Shown piece after piece: positions 1 to 8,686 of a DNA stretch of 64,000 nucleotides (positions are counted from its first letter, which is position 1; every line of letters begins with the position of its first letter). Under the pieces are notes generated by a model. It made no database searches, was not told the origin of the DNA, and worked only from the letters and a program-made list of their open reading frames with translations. Made by a program: the position numbers and the translations under genes. This DNA is from Bacteroidales bacterium (GTDB lineage: Bacteria > Bacteroidota > Bacteroidia > Bacteroidales > UBA4417): positions 62,001 through 126,000 of the forward strand of contig JADJGZ010000005.1 in NCBI GenBank assembly GCA_016707785.1, written 5' to 3'.

Positions 1-1376
1 GCTCCTGTAAGCGCATAAGGTGACGTAGTATCAACTAATTCCAGCGTTTCCTCCAGTTTGCTGTCTTCATAAACATAAATTGTGAGCACAGGGCCAAAAA
101 TCTCTTCTTCCATTGACTTAAACCTAGGGTTGGTTGTAAGGATGATCGTAGGTTCTATATAATATCCTACACCTTTTTCTCCCTTTCCTCCTGCAAGTAT
201 AACAGCTTCATCAGATTCAACAGCATAATGTATATATCCCATTATATTTTCAAAAGAGTTTTCATCAATAACGGCATTGATAAAATTCGAAGCATCATTC
301 ACATTACCCATCTTTGCCACTGAAGCTATATTGAGAAGTTCTTTTTTAACTTCAGGCCAAATAGAAACAGGAACATACATTCTTGAAACGGCCGAACATT
401 TTTGACCCTGGAACTCAAAAGCCCCCCGGTAGGCATTAACAGCTACTTCAAGAGCCGATGCAGAAGGATGGACAAAAAGGAAGTTCTTTCCTCCTGTTTC
501 ACCAACCAGCCGTGGATAAGATTTGTAATTTGGTAAATTAGCTGAAACCTGCCCCCAAAGAGTATTGAATGTTGAATTTGATCCGGTAAAATGAATGCCA
601 GCTAAATCAGGAGAATCAAGAACCGTTTTACCAATCATAGCACCGTTTCCAGGAATAAAGTTGACAACACCATCCGGCAGGCCCGCTTCCTGAAAAACTT
701 TCATAAGGTAGTAATTGGATAATATTGAAGTGGTGGCAGGTTTCCATACGGTGGTATTCCCCATTAATACGGGTGCCATATTCAGATTGGAAGCAATAGA
801 AGTAAAATTGAACGGACTCACTGTAAACACAAATCCTTCTAACGGACGGAACTCCATTTTGTTCAATTGGTTGAATGCAGATTGCGGTTGCATCTCATAA
901 ATGGAAGACGCAAAATATGCATTGAATTTAAGGAAATCGATCGTTTCACATACGGCATCAATCTCTGCCTGGTAGATATTTTTGCTCTGACCCAGCATGG
1001 TGGCTGCATTCATGATTGCTCGATATTTTCCTCCTATTAATTCCGCTGCTTTCAAAAGGATGGAAGCCCTGACAGTCCAGGATAATTCCGACCAAACCTT
1101 ATGTGCTTTCAAGGCAGCTTCAATAGCCAGCTTAACTTCCTTTTCAGATGCTTTACTATACGTAGCCAGTACATGTTGATGAAGATGTGGCATGCGAACT
1201 TCTCCCTGGCTGTCAGTAATAATCTCTTTCCCTCCAATGATCAGAGGGATATGTATACGCTGCTGGCTTTGCCTTTGAAGTTCAATATCGAGGTTAATTC
1301 TTTCCTGGCTTCCTTCGAGGTATCCCAGCACAGGTTCATTCAGGGGTAAAGGAAAATTATAAATGGCATTATTCAT
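1..1376 (-). CDS. pruA: 1-pyrroline-5-carboxylate dehydrogenase, 3' end cut by window edge
   Basis: Oxidises glutamate semialdehyde/P5C to glutamate with NAD+, the second step of proline catabolism, in the cytosol. The reading frame opens with ATG at 1376 (MNNAIYNFPLPLNEPVLGYL) and stays open to base 1, about 458 residues of an expected ~540. It shows the aldehyde dehydrogenase catalytic motifs GETGGKN (Glu293) and EFQGQKCSAVS (nucleophile Cys327), with the P5CDH-type N-terminus rather than that of a generic aldehyde dehydrogenase. No proline dehydrogenase is in the window. The gene has its own promoter match and an inverted repeat just upstream (1403-1428), so it is probably transcribed apart from the ModE gene behind it. 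Family assignment is firm; the missing C-terminus lies outside the window. Confidence 0.93.
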   Translation of the reverse strand, partial: MNNAIYNFPLPLNEPVLGYLEGSQERINLDIELQRQSQQRIHIPLIIGGKEIITDSQGEVRMPHLHQHVLATYSKASEKEVKLAIEAALKAHKVWSELSWTVRASILLKAAELIGGKYRAIMNAATMLGQSKNIYQAEIDAVCETIDFLKFNAYFASSIYEMQPQSAFNQLNKMEFRPLEGFVFTVSPFNFTSIASNLNMAPVLMGNTTVWKPATTSILSNYYLMKVFQEAGLPDGVVNFIPGNGAMIGKTVLDSPDLAGIHFTGSNSTFNTLWGQVSANLPNYKSYPRLVGETGGKNFLFVHPSASALEVAVNAYRGAFEFQGQKCSAVSRMYVPVSIWPEVKKELLNIASVAKMGNVNDASNFINAVIDENSFENIMGYIHYAVESDEAVILAGGKGEKGVGYYIEPTIILTTNPRFKSMEEEIFGPVLTIYVYEDSKLEETLELVDTTSPYALTG

Positions 1377-1402
1377 AAAACATTGATTTATTGTTACACA
1401 TT

Positions 1403-1428
1403 ACGAATTGCACGTTTTTGCAATTCGT
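1403..1428. promoter_or_regulatory. 10-bp perfect inverted repeat in the pruA leader, candidate operator or 5' hairpin
   Basis: ACGAATTGCA and TGCAATTCGT form a perfect dyad with a 6-base spacer. It lies immediately downstream of the TACATTTG box at 1432-1439 and would overlap the transcription start of pruA. It could be a repressor site or a 5' mRNA hairpin; the sequence alone does not decide. Confidence 0.5.
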
Positions 1429-1431
1429 TGG

Positions 1432-1439
1432 CAAATGTA
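1432..1439 (-). promoter_or_regulatory. Bacteroidota-type -7 promoter element for pruA
   Basis: Read leftward this is TACATTTG, matching the TAnnTTTG element. ATTG lies 19 bases further upstream (1459-1462), the usual distance for the -33 element. It is 56 bases before the pruA start codon. Confidence 0.5.
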
Positions 1440-1477
1440 TCAATATTTAATCTCAAAACAATTGAATACTCATTGAT

Positions 1478-1852
1478 TTATCGGATGTTTTGCTTCAGTT
1501 CTCTGAGAATCCGATCAAAGCCATCTGCAATAATTTCATCATATTCCTGGTGGAACTTTTCAAAAGCCGCGATAATAATTTTTCCTTCCAGTGTAAGAAC
1601 TGTATTTCCGCCATCAGCTCCTCCCCTTGTGGGTTTAATGAGTGCAAAGCCTAACTCATTTTCAATTTTTTTCAGGTTATCCCACGTCTTGCGATAGGTG
1701 AGTCCAAGCTTTTTCATGGCATCGTTTAACGACCCTGTTTCGGCTATTGCCCTAAGGAGTTCACATTTCTTATCTCCAAGCACTCCTACATGATCATCGG
1801 TTTCTAGCCAAATCTTATAATTTAGTCTCAGATGGTCCATCTTTGTGCTCAT
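1478..1852 (-). CDS. ModE-type winged-helix molybdate regulator, DNA-binding domain only
   Basis: A 124-residue protein that matches the N-terminal LysR-like winged helix of ModE: the recognition region GSLNDAMKKLGLTYRKTWDN and the wing GGADGGNTVLTLEGK lie at about residues 40-90. The C-terminal molybdate-binding MOP domains of classical ModE are absent, as in many single-domain ModE homologues, so it is unclear how it would sense molybdate. Its start overlaps the end of the mocA-like gene by 38 bases (a second Met at codon 5 shortens this), implying translational coupling. Its position next to a molybdenum hydroxylase locus suggests control of that locus; this is inference. A 3' hairpin terminator is not obvious. 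Confidence 0.82.
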   Translation of the reverse strand: MSTKMDHLRLNYKIWLETDDHVGVLGDKKCELLRAIAETGSLNDAMKKLGLTYRKTWDNLKKIENELGFALIKPTRGGADGGNTVLTLEGKIIIAAFEKFHQEYDEIIADGFDRILRELKQNIR

Positions 1853-2504
1853 AGTTATTCGTTTTAAGTCCCGGATAATACTTTTCCTGGAAATGTGAAT
1901 ACTCTTCTTTCGTATTGATATTTAGCAATATCCGTGAATCCTTCCAAGCAATTTCTTTTCTCTCAAAGCTTTTTAATATTTCCCGAAAGTCCATACCTTC
2001 CGGATGGTCTGCTATATAGTTGACAATTTTCCTGCCCAACAGTACCGGATGACCGCCTTTACCCCCGAATGTAGGAACAATATATGATTCCGGAGTCAAC
2101 AAGGAAACCAATTTATAGATCAGCTTTTTATCAACATAGGGGTTGTCCACATTATGGATCAGGCAAGCCGAATCTTTACTTAAGCTTTTAGCTGCAAGCC
2201 AGATGGAATAAAATCGTCCTTTTTTTGGCTCATTGTTTAGTAACCACCGTACCCGCGAAGGAAACGCTGAGGGTTCAATTGAGGAAGAATGAACAACAAC
2301 TACTTCATTGTCTGACGTTTGCAAATATCCTTTGATCAGATACTCAAGAAAACTTTCCTGTGTATCCACCATCAGTGTTGCTTTAGGCATTCCCATTCTC
2401 TTCGACTCCCCGGCAGCCAGTATTATTACAGAGAGTTGTTCAAACGGACTCCGGTCAGCTGAGTTGAATGATGACTGAAAATATTGGCCCTCAGAATCTT
2501 CCAA
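1815..2504 (-). CDS. mocA: MocA/YgfJ-like molybdenum cofactor cytidylyltransferase
   Basis: A MobA-like nucleotidyltransferase of 229 residues. The nucleotide-binding signature LAAGESKRMGMPKA (residues 29-42) and the GGHPVLL motif typical of MocA rather than MobA are visible. MocA joins CMP to molybdopterin for enzymes of the xanthine dehydrogenase family, which fits the XdhD-like hydroxylase encoded at 8.7-11.3 kb; in E. coli the related ygfJ sits in the equivalent island. First gene of a leftward pair with the ModE-like regulator, and divergent from ygfK. Start is the first ATG; about 25 residues precede the motif, slightly long for the family, so a later start is possible. Confidence 0.85.
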   Translation of the reverse strand: MEDSEGQYFQSSFNSADRSPFEQLSVIILAAGESKRMGMPKATLMVDTQESFLEYLIKGYLQTSDNEVVVVHSSSIEPSAFPSRVRWLLNNEPKKGRFYSIWLAAKSLSKDSACLIHNVDNPYVDKKLIYKLVSLLTPESYIVPTFGGKGGHPVLLGRKIVNYIADHPEGMDFREILKSFERKEIAWKDSRILLNINTKEEYSHFQEKYYPGLKTNNYEHKDGPSETKL

Positions 2505-2536
2505 TCGATTAAGAATTTAGCAAAATGATTACAAAG

Positions 2537-2544
2537 CAAAACTA
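2537..2544 (-). promoter_or_regulatory. promoter -7 element for mocA-modE
   Basis: Reads TAGTTTTG leftward, 33 bases before the mocA start, in the short divergent region shared with ygfK. No clear -33 element was found. Confidence 0.4.
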
Positions 2545-2566
2545 TCACATCTCATTCAATTTATTC

Positions 2567-2574
2567 TAAATTTG
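2567..2574 (+). promoter_or_regulatory. promoter -7 element for ygfK and the rightward purine operon
   Basis: TAAATTTG matches TAnnTTTG and ends 34 bases before the GTG at 2609. With the leftward box at 2537-2544 it makes a back-to-back promoter pair, so one regulator could control both arms. Confidence 0.45.
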
Positions 2575-2608
2575 ATGTCCCAAATTATTGTTACCAATTA
2601 ACTAGATT

Positions 2609-5600
2609 GTGTCTGATAAGTTTACCCCGATCCCGATAGAGCGGTTACTCTCACTTACCCTTGCCTGAAATAAATAACAAACGCTTTTTCGGCATCCCAT
2701 CCAGCCTGTTCTTTCAACCCTCAGTAACCGATCCATTTAAACTGGAACGCTATCAAGTTGAATTGGAAACTCCTGTTGGTGTAGCTGCCGGCCCGCATAC
2801 TCAGTTAGCCATCAATATCATAGCTGCCTGGCTATGCGGTGCAAGGTATATCGAACTAAAAACTATTCAGACACTCGATGAGTTGGAGGTTTCTAAACCC
2901 TGTATCGACATGCAGGACGAAGGATATAACTGTGAATGGTCGCAGGAATTAAAACTCCACGAATCATTCAGGGAATATCTCAATGCATGGATTATTATTC
3001 ATATTCTTCGTAAAGAACTGAATTTTCCCGGAGGCATCGGCACCATCTTTAATATGAGTGTCGGTTATAATATGCAGGGGATCCTTAATGAAAATGTCCA
3101 GTGGTTTTTTCAGAAGATGCTGAACTGCAGCACTGAACTGGAAGAAGCCAGGCAAAAACTCCGCTCCTTTTATCCGGCAATTGATACTATCGATATCCCA
3201 TCGCGAATTTCTGATAACATCACGCTTAGCACCATGCATGGTTGTCCGCCTGATGAAATCGAAAAAATAGGCTTGTACCTGCTGACAGAGAAAAAGTTAC
3301 ATACCACCATCAAACTGAATCCAACGTTGTTGGGTGCCTCAGAGCTTAGATCGATCCTGAACCATCATTCCGGTTTCCATACTGATGTTCCTGACCTCGC
3401 ATTTGAACATGACCTGAAATACCCTGATGCACTGAACATTATCAGGCAACTGACTGAAACAGCCAGAATTGAGAACCTTCAGTTTGGGATCAAACTGACC
3501 AACACACTCGAAAGTCTTAACAACCGCCATGTTTTTAATGAAAAAGAAAACATGATGTATATGAGTGGCAGGGCTTTGCACCCAATAAGTATCAGGCTTG
3601 CCAGGAAACTTCAGCATGATTTTGAGGGAAAACTCGACATTTCGTTCTCTGCCGGTGTGGATTGCTTTAACATTGCAGACGTGATGGCTTGCGGACTAAA
3701 ACCAGCCACAGTATGCAGTGATTTGTTGAAACCAGGAGGATATGGCAGGCTCTGGCAGTATTTTGAGAATATGAGAACAGAGTTCAGGGAGAAAAAAGCA
3801 GAATCTATTGCTGACTACCAGGTAATCCGGGCAGGAAGCACTTCAGAATCTGCTATTCTGGTGAACCTGGAAAGGTATGCAGAAGAAGTACTGACTATTC
3901 CGGCATACAAAAAGGATTTTCACGAACCAGACATCAAAACCGGCCGATCCCTGGGATATTTCGATTGTATCCATGCTCCCTGTGTTGATACCTGTCCTAC
4001 CCACCAGGATATTCCAGCATATATGAATCAGACTGCTTTGGGTAACTTTACCAAAGCCCTTGAAATTATTCGTAATACCAATCCTTTTCCCGGGGTTACC
4101 GGAATGGTTTGCGACCATCCCTGCCAGTTAAAATGTACCCGCATCAATTACGACGAAGCCCTTCATATCAGGGATATCAAACGATTTAATGCTGAACAGG
4201 GAATCAGCAATTTGAGTAAGGTTCCCGATCTTTTGAAAGGAAAGAAAATTGCAGTGATCGGTGCAGGCCCGGCGGGCCTTTCCTGCGCCTGGTACCTAAG
4301 ACAAGCCGGCCTGGAGGTTAATATTTATGAGCAAAAAACGGTCACAGGGGGAATGGTATCTGCCGCAATCCCTTCATTCCGGCTCACCAATGAGGTCATT
4401 GATAATGATATTAAAACAGTCCTGGCTTCAGGTGTTCACCTCCACCAGCAATATAAGATTACAAAAGATAATTTTTCTTCCATTAAGCAAGAGCATGACC
4501 TTGTCTTCATTTCTGCCGGGGCACAGCAATCAGTGAAACTGGAACTTGAAGGCATTGATGCTGAAGGAGTTATTGATCCCCTTGAATTCCTTTTTAGTGT
4601 AAAGGAGCAAAAATCAATTCTCAAAGGCAAAAATGTGGTAATTATTGGTGGCGGTAATACAGCAATGGACTCTGCACGGACCGCTTACCGGCTTGTCGGA
4701 CCAGATGGATCTGTAACCATTATCTATCGCCGGACACGAAAAGAGATGCCTGCTGACAAAGGAGAAATCCAGGCAGTTCTTGAAGAAGGAATTCACCTGA
4801 TGGAGCTTACACATCCCGAAAGAATTCATGCCCCTGAAGGAAAGGTAGAAGGTATTTATTGTTCGCGGAATATTTTGGCGATGAAAGGTAAAGACGGGAG
4901 ACCGATACCCGTAAAAGTGCCTGGATCTGAGTTCCTGATCCCTTGTGATACCATCATTCCTGCCATTGGTCAGCAACTGGACATCGATTTTCTCGATTCA
5001 GAAGAACTTCGCACTTTGCCGGGAAGTTATAAAACGAAAAGTAAAGGGACCTATATCGGAGGCGATGCATTGAGAGGTGCTGCTACAGCCATTAATGCCA
5101 TTGCTGATGGAAGACTGGCTGCCATTGAAATGCTTGCAGATATGAATCTTCATTCCCCTGCTGAAGAAATTTCAGGAATTGAAGAAATTGACCTACCTCA
5201 ATTACTTCACAAGAAAGCCCAACGCGGTTATGGCATAAGACCTGCAGAAACTGATTTGTCTGATCGGCAAAATTTCAGTCTGGTGATGGAATCCTATTCC
5301 AAAAAGGATGCTATGGCCGAAGCTTCCCGGTGTCTGAGTTGCGATGTCATCTGCAATGTCTGCGTGAGTGTTTGTCCTAACCTGGCTAATTATTCCTACA
5401 AAATCGACCCTGTTCATTATCATCTTCAGAAAGCAGTTGTCTCTGAAAATGGAAGCATTGAACTTAAGGAAGACATGGATTTTATCATCACCCAGCCTTA
5501 CCAGGTATTAAATATCCGCGATTTGTGCAATGAATGCGGAAACTGCACCACCTTCTGCCCTACAAAGGGTAAGCCGTACATGGATAAACCCGGCTTATGC

Positions 5601-5882
5601 CTCTCTATTGAATCGCTGAACAATGAAAGTGAAGGATATTTTCTGAGCAGGCTTCCTAACAGGGATGTGCTGATTTTCAAACATCATGAAAGCATCCGCA
5701 CTCTCACTCTTATTGATGGCCTATATATCTATGAAACAGACCAGGTAAAGGCCAGTATCCAGCCTGAAGATTTTAGTATCCTGGACGTTCAGTTCCTTAC
5801 TCCATGCGTAAAAGAATGCCAGTTTAACATTGCTGCTGAGATGAGCATCCTTATGAAAGGTGCCCTAGAACTGCAAAGCTAA
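2609..5882 (+). CDS. ygfK: YgfK-like FeS flavoprotein oxidoreductase (5' end frameshifted)
   Basis: Homologue of E. coli YgfK, annotated there as a putative selenate reductase subunit and linked genetically to anaerobic purine breakdown. The uninterrupted frame runs from TTG 2661 (1,073 residues). In that numbering: a dihydroorotate-dehydrogenase-like barrel containing VAAGPHTQLA near the start, a [4Fe-4S] segment at ~436-480 (CIHAPCVDTCP, CDHPCQLKC), an FAD site at ~530 (IAVIGAGPAGLS), an NAD(P) site at ~659 (VVIIGGGNTAMDSA), and C-terminal FeS motifs CLSCDVICNVCVSVCP (~890) and CNECGNCTTFCP (~955). The true N-terminus appears to begin at GTG 2609 (VSDKFTPIPIERLL, matching the PIPFEELL region of E. 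coli YgfK) in another frame; one extra base around 2655-2668 would explain the break. The exact reaction is not established. Confidence 0.92.
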
Positions 5883-5936
5883 AAACCCATAATTCCACAA
5901 AAAGATAACAGGAAATTACCCTATTAATTCAATGCT

Positions 5937-7415
5937 ATGATTCAGATTACCAACAAAGTAGAGAATTCATCCGTACTTCAGAAAGCCATTGACCGTTTTA
6001 GGGAAAAAGGAGTAATTCTCCCCACCTTTGCCCAGATGCAGAATCCTGAACTGATCCCGGGAAAGATAAAGGATCAGCTGAAAAACATTGGACTCTGGGA
6101 CCTTCATCCTCTTAACCTGTTCCGGATTACATGGAAAAATGAGCCAGTTACCAAAGGAGGATTATATGGCCACCCGAATTATATTGAATTACCCAAATCA
6201 CTTACAGGTATAGATGCCAGACTGATTGTAATGCTTGGGAAATGGTTTCCGACAGGAGCCCATAAAGTAGGCGCTGCCTATGGTTGCCTGGCACCAAAAA
6301 TCATCACCGGACAGTTTGATCCTACCTATCACAAAGCGGTATGGCCTTCGACTGGAAATTATTGCCGTGGTGGTGCCTTCGATTCCTATCTTATGGGAGT
6401 AACTGCTGTTGCCATCCTGCCGGAAGAAATGAGTGCCGAACGTTTTGCATGGCTTAAAGACATTGGTGCTGAAGTAATTGCAACTCCAGGCTGCGAATCG
6501 AATGTTAAAGAGATCTATGATAAATGCTGGGACATTAAACGAAACCGTGAAGATTGCATGATCTTTAACCAGTTTGAGGAATTTGGAAACAGTTGCTGGC
6601 ACTATGAAGTTACCGGGCATGCCATCGAAGAACTTATTCACCTTGTTGCTGGTAAAGATGCCCAGCTTTCAGCCTACATTTCTGCTACAGGTTCCGCTGG
6701 TACCATTGCTGCCGGCGACTATCTCAGAACCCGCTACCCGCGCATGAAAGTAGTTGCTTCTGAAGCGCTGCAGTGCCCTACCCTGCTGATGAATGGATTT
6801 GGTGGACACCGGATTGAAGGTATCGGCGACAAGCATGTTCCATGGATTCACAATGTGCGTAATACTGATGTAGTTACCGCTATTGACGACGAGTACTGTA
6901 TGAGGTTGCTACGCTTATTCAATGAACCTGACGGCAAGAAATACCTTGTTTCTTGCGGGGTTGAACAACAACTGGTTGACCAACTGTACACAATTGGCAT
7001 TTCAGGAATAGGGAATATCCTCTCTGCTATCAAAACGGCTAAATATTTCGAAATGGATGGCCAGGATGTGATTGTCACCATTGCTACTGATTCCTCTGAA
7101 ATGTATGGCTCCAGGATTAAAGAACTTGAAGCTGAAAGAGGCAGCTACACTCCTGTCCAGGCTGCTAAAGATCATGAAAAATGTATGCTGGGCACAACTA
7201 CCGATTATATGAAGGACCTCATCTACCAGGATCAGAAGGCCATTCATAACCTTAAATACTTCACATGGGTTGAACAACAGGAAAAGGATGTGGAAGATTT
7301 GAGGCAATTGTGGTACGACAAAAATATATGGGCAGAACTGTTTAAACAACCCCAAGCCTGGGATGAACTCATCAATGAATTCAATGAGCGCACAGGACTT
7401 CTGAAAAATATGTAA
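5937..7415 (+). CDS. PLP-dependent fold-type-II enzyme (cysteine synthase/TrpB-like superfamily), function unassigned
   Basis: A 492-residue PLP enzyme. The Schiff-base lysine is in PTGAHKVGAA (Lys110) and the phosphate-binding loop is probably ATGSAGTIAAGD at about residue 250. The motif order is that of the tryptophan-synthase-beta fold group, but the protein is longer than cysteine synthase and is not YgeX (diaminopropionate ammonia-lyase), whose conserved ESKRFGLNAFK-type segment is missing. It starts 54 bases after ygfK and ends 8 bases before a second PLP enzyme, so the three are one operon. In E. coli the island includes ygeX; by position this protein and the next may do the beta-elimination step on an amino acid intermediate. 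That role is inference. Confidence 0.8.
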   Translation: MIQITNKVENSSVLQKAIDRFREKGVILPTFAQMQNPELIPGKIKDQLKNIGLWDLHPLNLFRITWKNEPVTKGGLYGHPNYIELPKSLTGIDARLIVMLGKWFPTGAHKVGAAYGCLAPKIITGQFDPTYHKAVWPSTGNYCRGGAFDSYLMGVTAVAILPEEMSAERFAWLKDIGAEVIATPGCESNVKEIYDKCWDIKRNREDCMIFNQFEEFGNSCWHYEVTGHAIEELIHLVAGKDAQLSAYISATGSAGTIAAGDYLRTRYPRMKVVASEALQCPTLLMNGFGGHRIEGIGDKHVPWIHNVRNTDVVTAIDDEYCMRLLRLFNEPDGKKYLVSCGVEQQLVDQLYTIGISGIGNILSAIKTAKYFEMDGQDVIVTIATDSSEMYGSRIKELEAERGSYTPVQAAKDHEKCMLGTTTDYMKDLIYQDQKAIHNLKYFTWVEQQEKDVEDLRQLWYDKNIWAELFKQPQAWDELINEFNERTGLLKNM

Positions 7416-7423
7416 CTTGCAGT

Positions 7424-8677
7424 ATGAGTTACAAGTATATTTACCGCTGCACGGATTGCGAATCTGAATGGGAACCTACAGAAACCAGGTATCTCTGTCC
7501 AAAGTGTGCTGCCACCAACACCCTCGGACAACCAGCCAAAGGGGTTCTTCATGTAGTCTATGATTATCCGGCAATCTACAGGCAAGCAGGCAATTCAGGA
7601 CTCTTCAGCAAACTTGAAAGCCTGGAATTTCTGCCCCTTCTTCCCATTGAAACCATCGAGTCTTTACCACCTCTAAGAGTTGGTAAAACCCCTTTATACC
7701 GTTTTAAACGCTCTCTGGCAAATGGAGAATCATTTACTCTCCTCCTAAAAGATGATTCTCAAAATCCCACATTCTCGTTTAAAGACAGAGCCAGTGCACT
7801 GGTTTCTGCCTGGGCGAAAGAAAATGGCATTGAAGTGATTGTAGCAGCTTCCACCGGGAATGCAGGATCCTCATTAGCAGGTATTTGTGCATCCCAGGGA
7901 CAGAAGGCTGTAATATTTGTCCCTGCCAAAGCCCCCATTGCAAAACTTACACAGATCATGATGTATGGAGCCCGTATCGTGCCGGTTGACGGTAACTATG
8001 ACCTGGCTTTTGATCTGAGTATTAAGGCAACTGAGCTTTTCGGCTGGTATAACCGGAATACAGCCTTCAATCCCCTCACTATAGAGGGAAAGAAAACAGT
8101 CTCATTTGAGATATTCTCTCAACTGAAAGGCCGGTTACCTGACCGAATATTTGTCCCGGTGGGCGATGGAGTCATCATTTCGGGAGTATATAAAGGCTTA
8201 TGGGATCTGATGCAACTTGGATTGATCAACCGGATTCCTGCCATTGTTGCCGTCCAGGCAGAAGGAAGTTGCAACCTGATCAGGAATATTGAAAATGAAG
8301 ACTTTATCAGCACTCCATCAGACACTATTGCAGATTCCATTTCGGTTGATATTCCCCGAAACTATTATATGGCAAGGAAATACCTGCTTGAAAATAACGG
8401 AGAATGGATCACTGTAAGTGACCAGGAAATTCTTGATGCTTCAAAGAAGTTATCAGCAGAAACGGGTATTTTCACAGAACCAGCCGCTGCCTGTGCTTAT
8501 GCCGGGTTGGAGAAATATAACAAAGCATCCCGGTTGGCTCCAGGTTCTGAAAACCTGGTCTTGCTCACCGGATCTGGATTAAAAGACCTGAATGCGGTTC
8601 AACAGATCTTATCTCTTCCCGAACCCATTCAACCTGATCCTGAAGCACTTAAAAATTATTTTCTTACAAAAAACTAA
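7424..8677 (+). CDS. threonine-synthase-like PLP enzyme with N-terminal zinc ribbon
   Basis: A 417-residue fold-type-II PLP enzyme. The N-terminus carries a zinc-ribbon-like set Cys9, Cys12, Cys25, Cys28, followed by GKTPL and the lysine motif PTFSFKDRAS (Lys120), with ASTGNAG as the phosphate-contacting loop. These features are typical of ThrC-related proteins. No threonine pathway genes are nearby; instead it lies 8 bases after another PLP enzyme and 9 bases before the molybdenum hydroxylase, so a catabolic lyase role within purine degradation is more likely than threonine synthesis. True threonine synthase cannot be excluded from motifs alone. Confidence 0.8.
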   Translation: MSYKYIYRCTDCESEWEPTETRYLCPKCAATNTLGQPAKGVLHVVYDYPAIYRQAGNSGLFSKLESLEFLPLLPIETIESLPPLRVGKTPLYRFKRSLANGESFTLLLKDDSQNPTFSFKDRASALVSAWAKENGIEVIVAASTGNAGSSLAGICASQGQKAVIFVPAKAPIAKLTQIMMYGARIVPVDGNYDLAFDLSIKATELFGWYNRNTAFNPLTIEGKKTVSFEIFSQLKGRLPDRIFVPVGDGVIISGVYKGLWDLMQLGLINRIPAIVAVQAEGSCNLIRNIENEDFISTPSDTIADSISVDIPRNYYMARKYLLENNGEWITVSDQEILDASKKLSAETGIFTEPAAACAYAGLEKYNKASRLAPGSENLVLLTGSGLKDLNAVQQILSLPEPIQPDPEALKNYFLTKN

Positions 8678-8686
8678 ATTACCGGA

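Noticed and set aside
2666..2668. TGA in the ygfK 5' region as a selenocysteine codon or programmed frameshift site
   Set aside because: Reading through TGA in that frame meets TAA two codons later, so selenocysteine does not restore the protein. The P-site codon context is not that of known +1 frameshift signals; a one-base indel is simpler.
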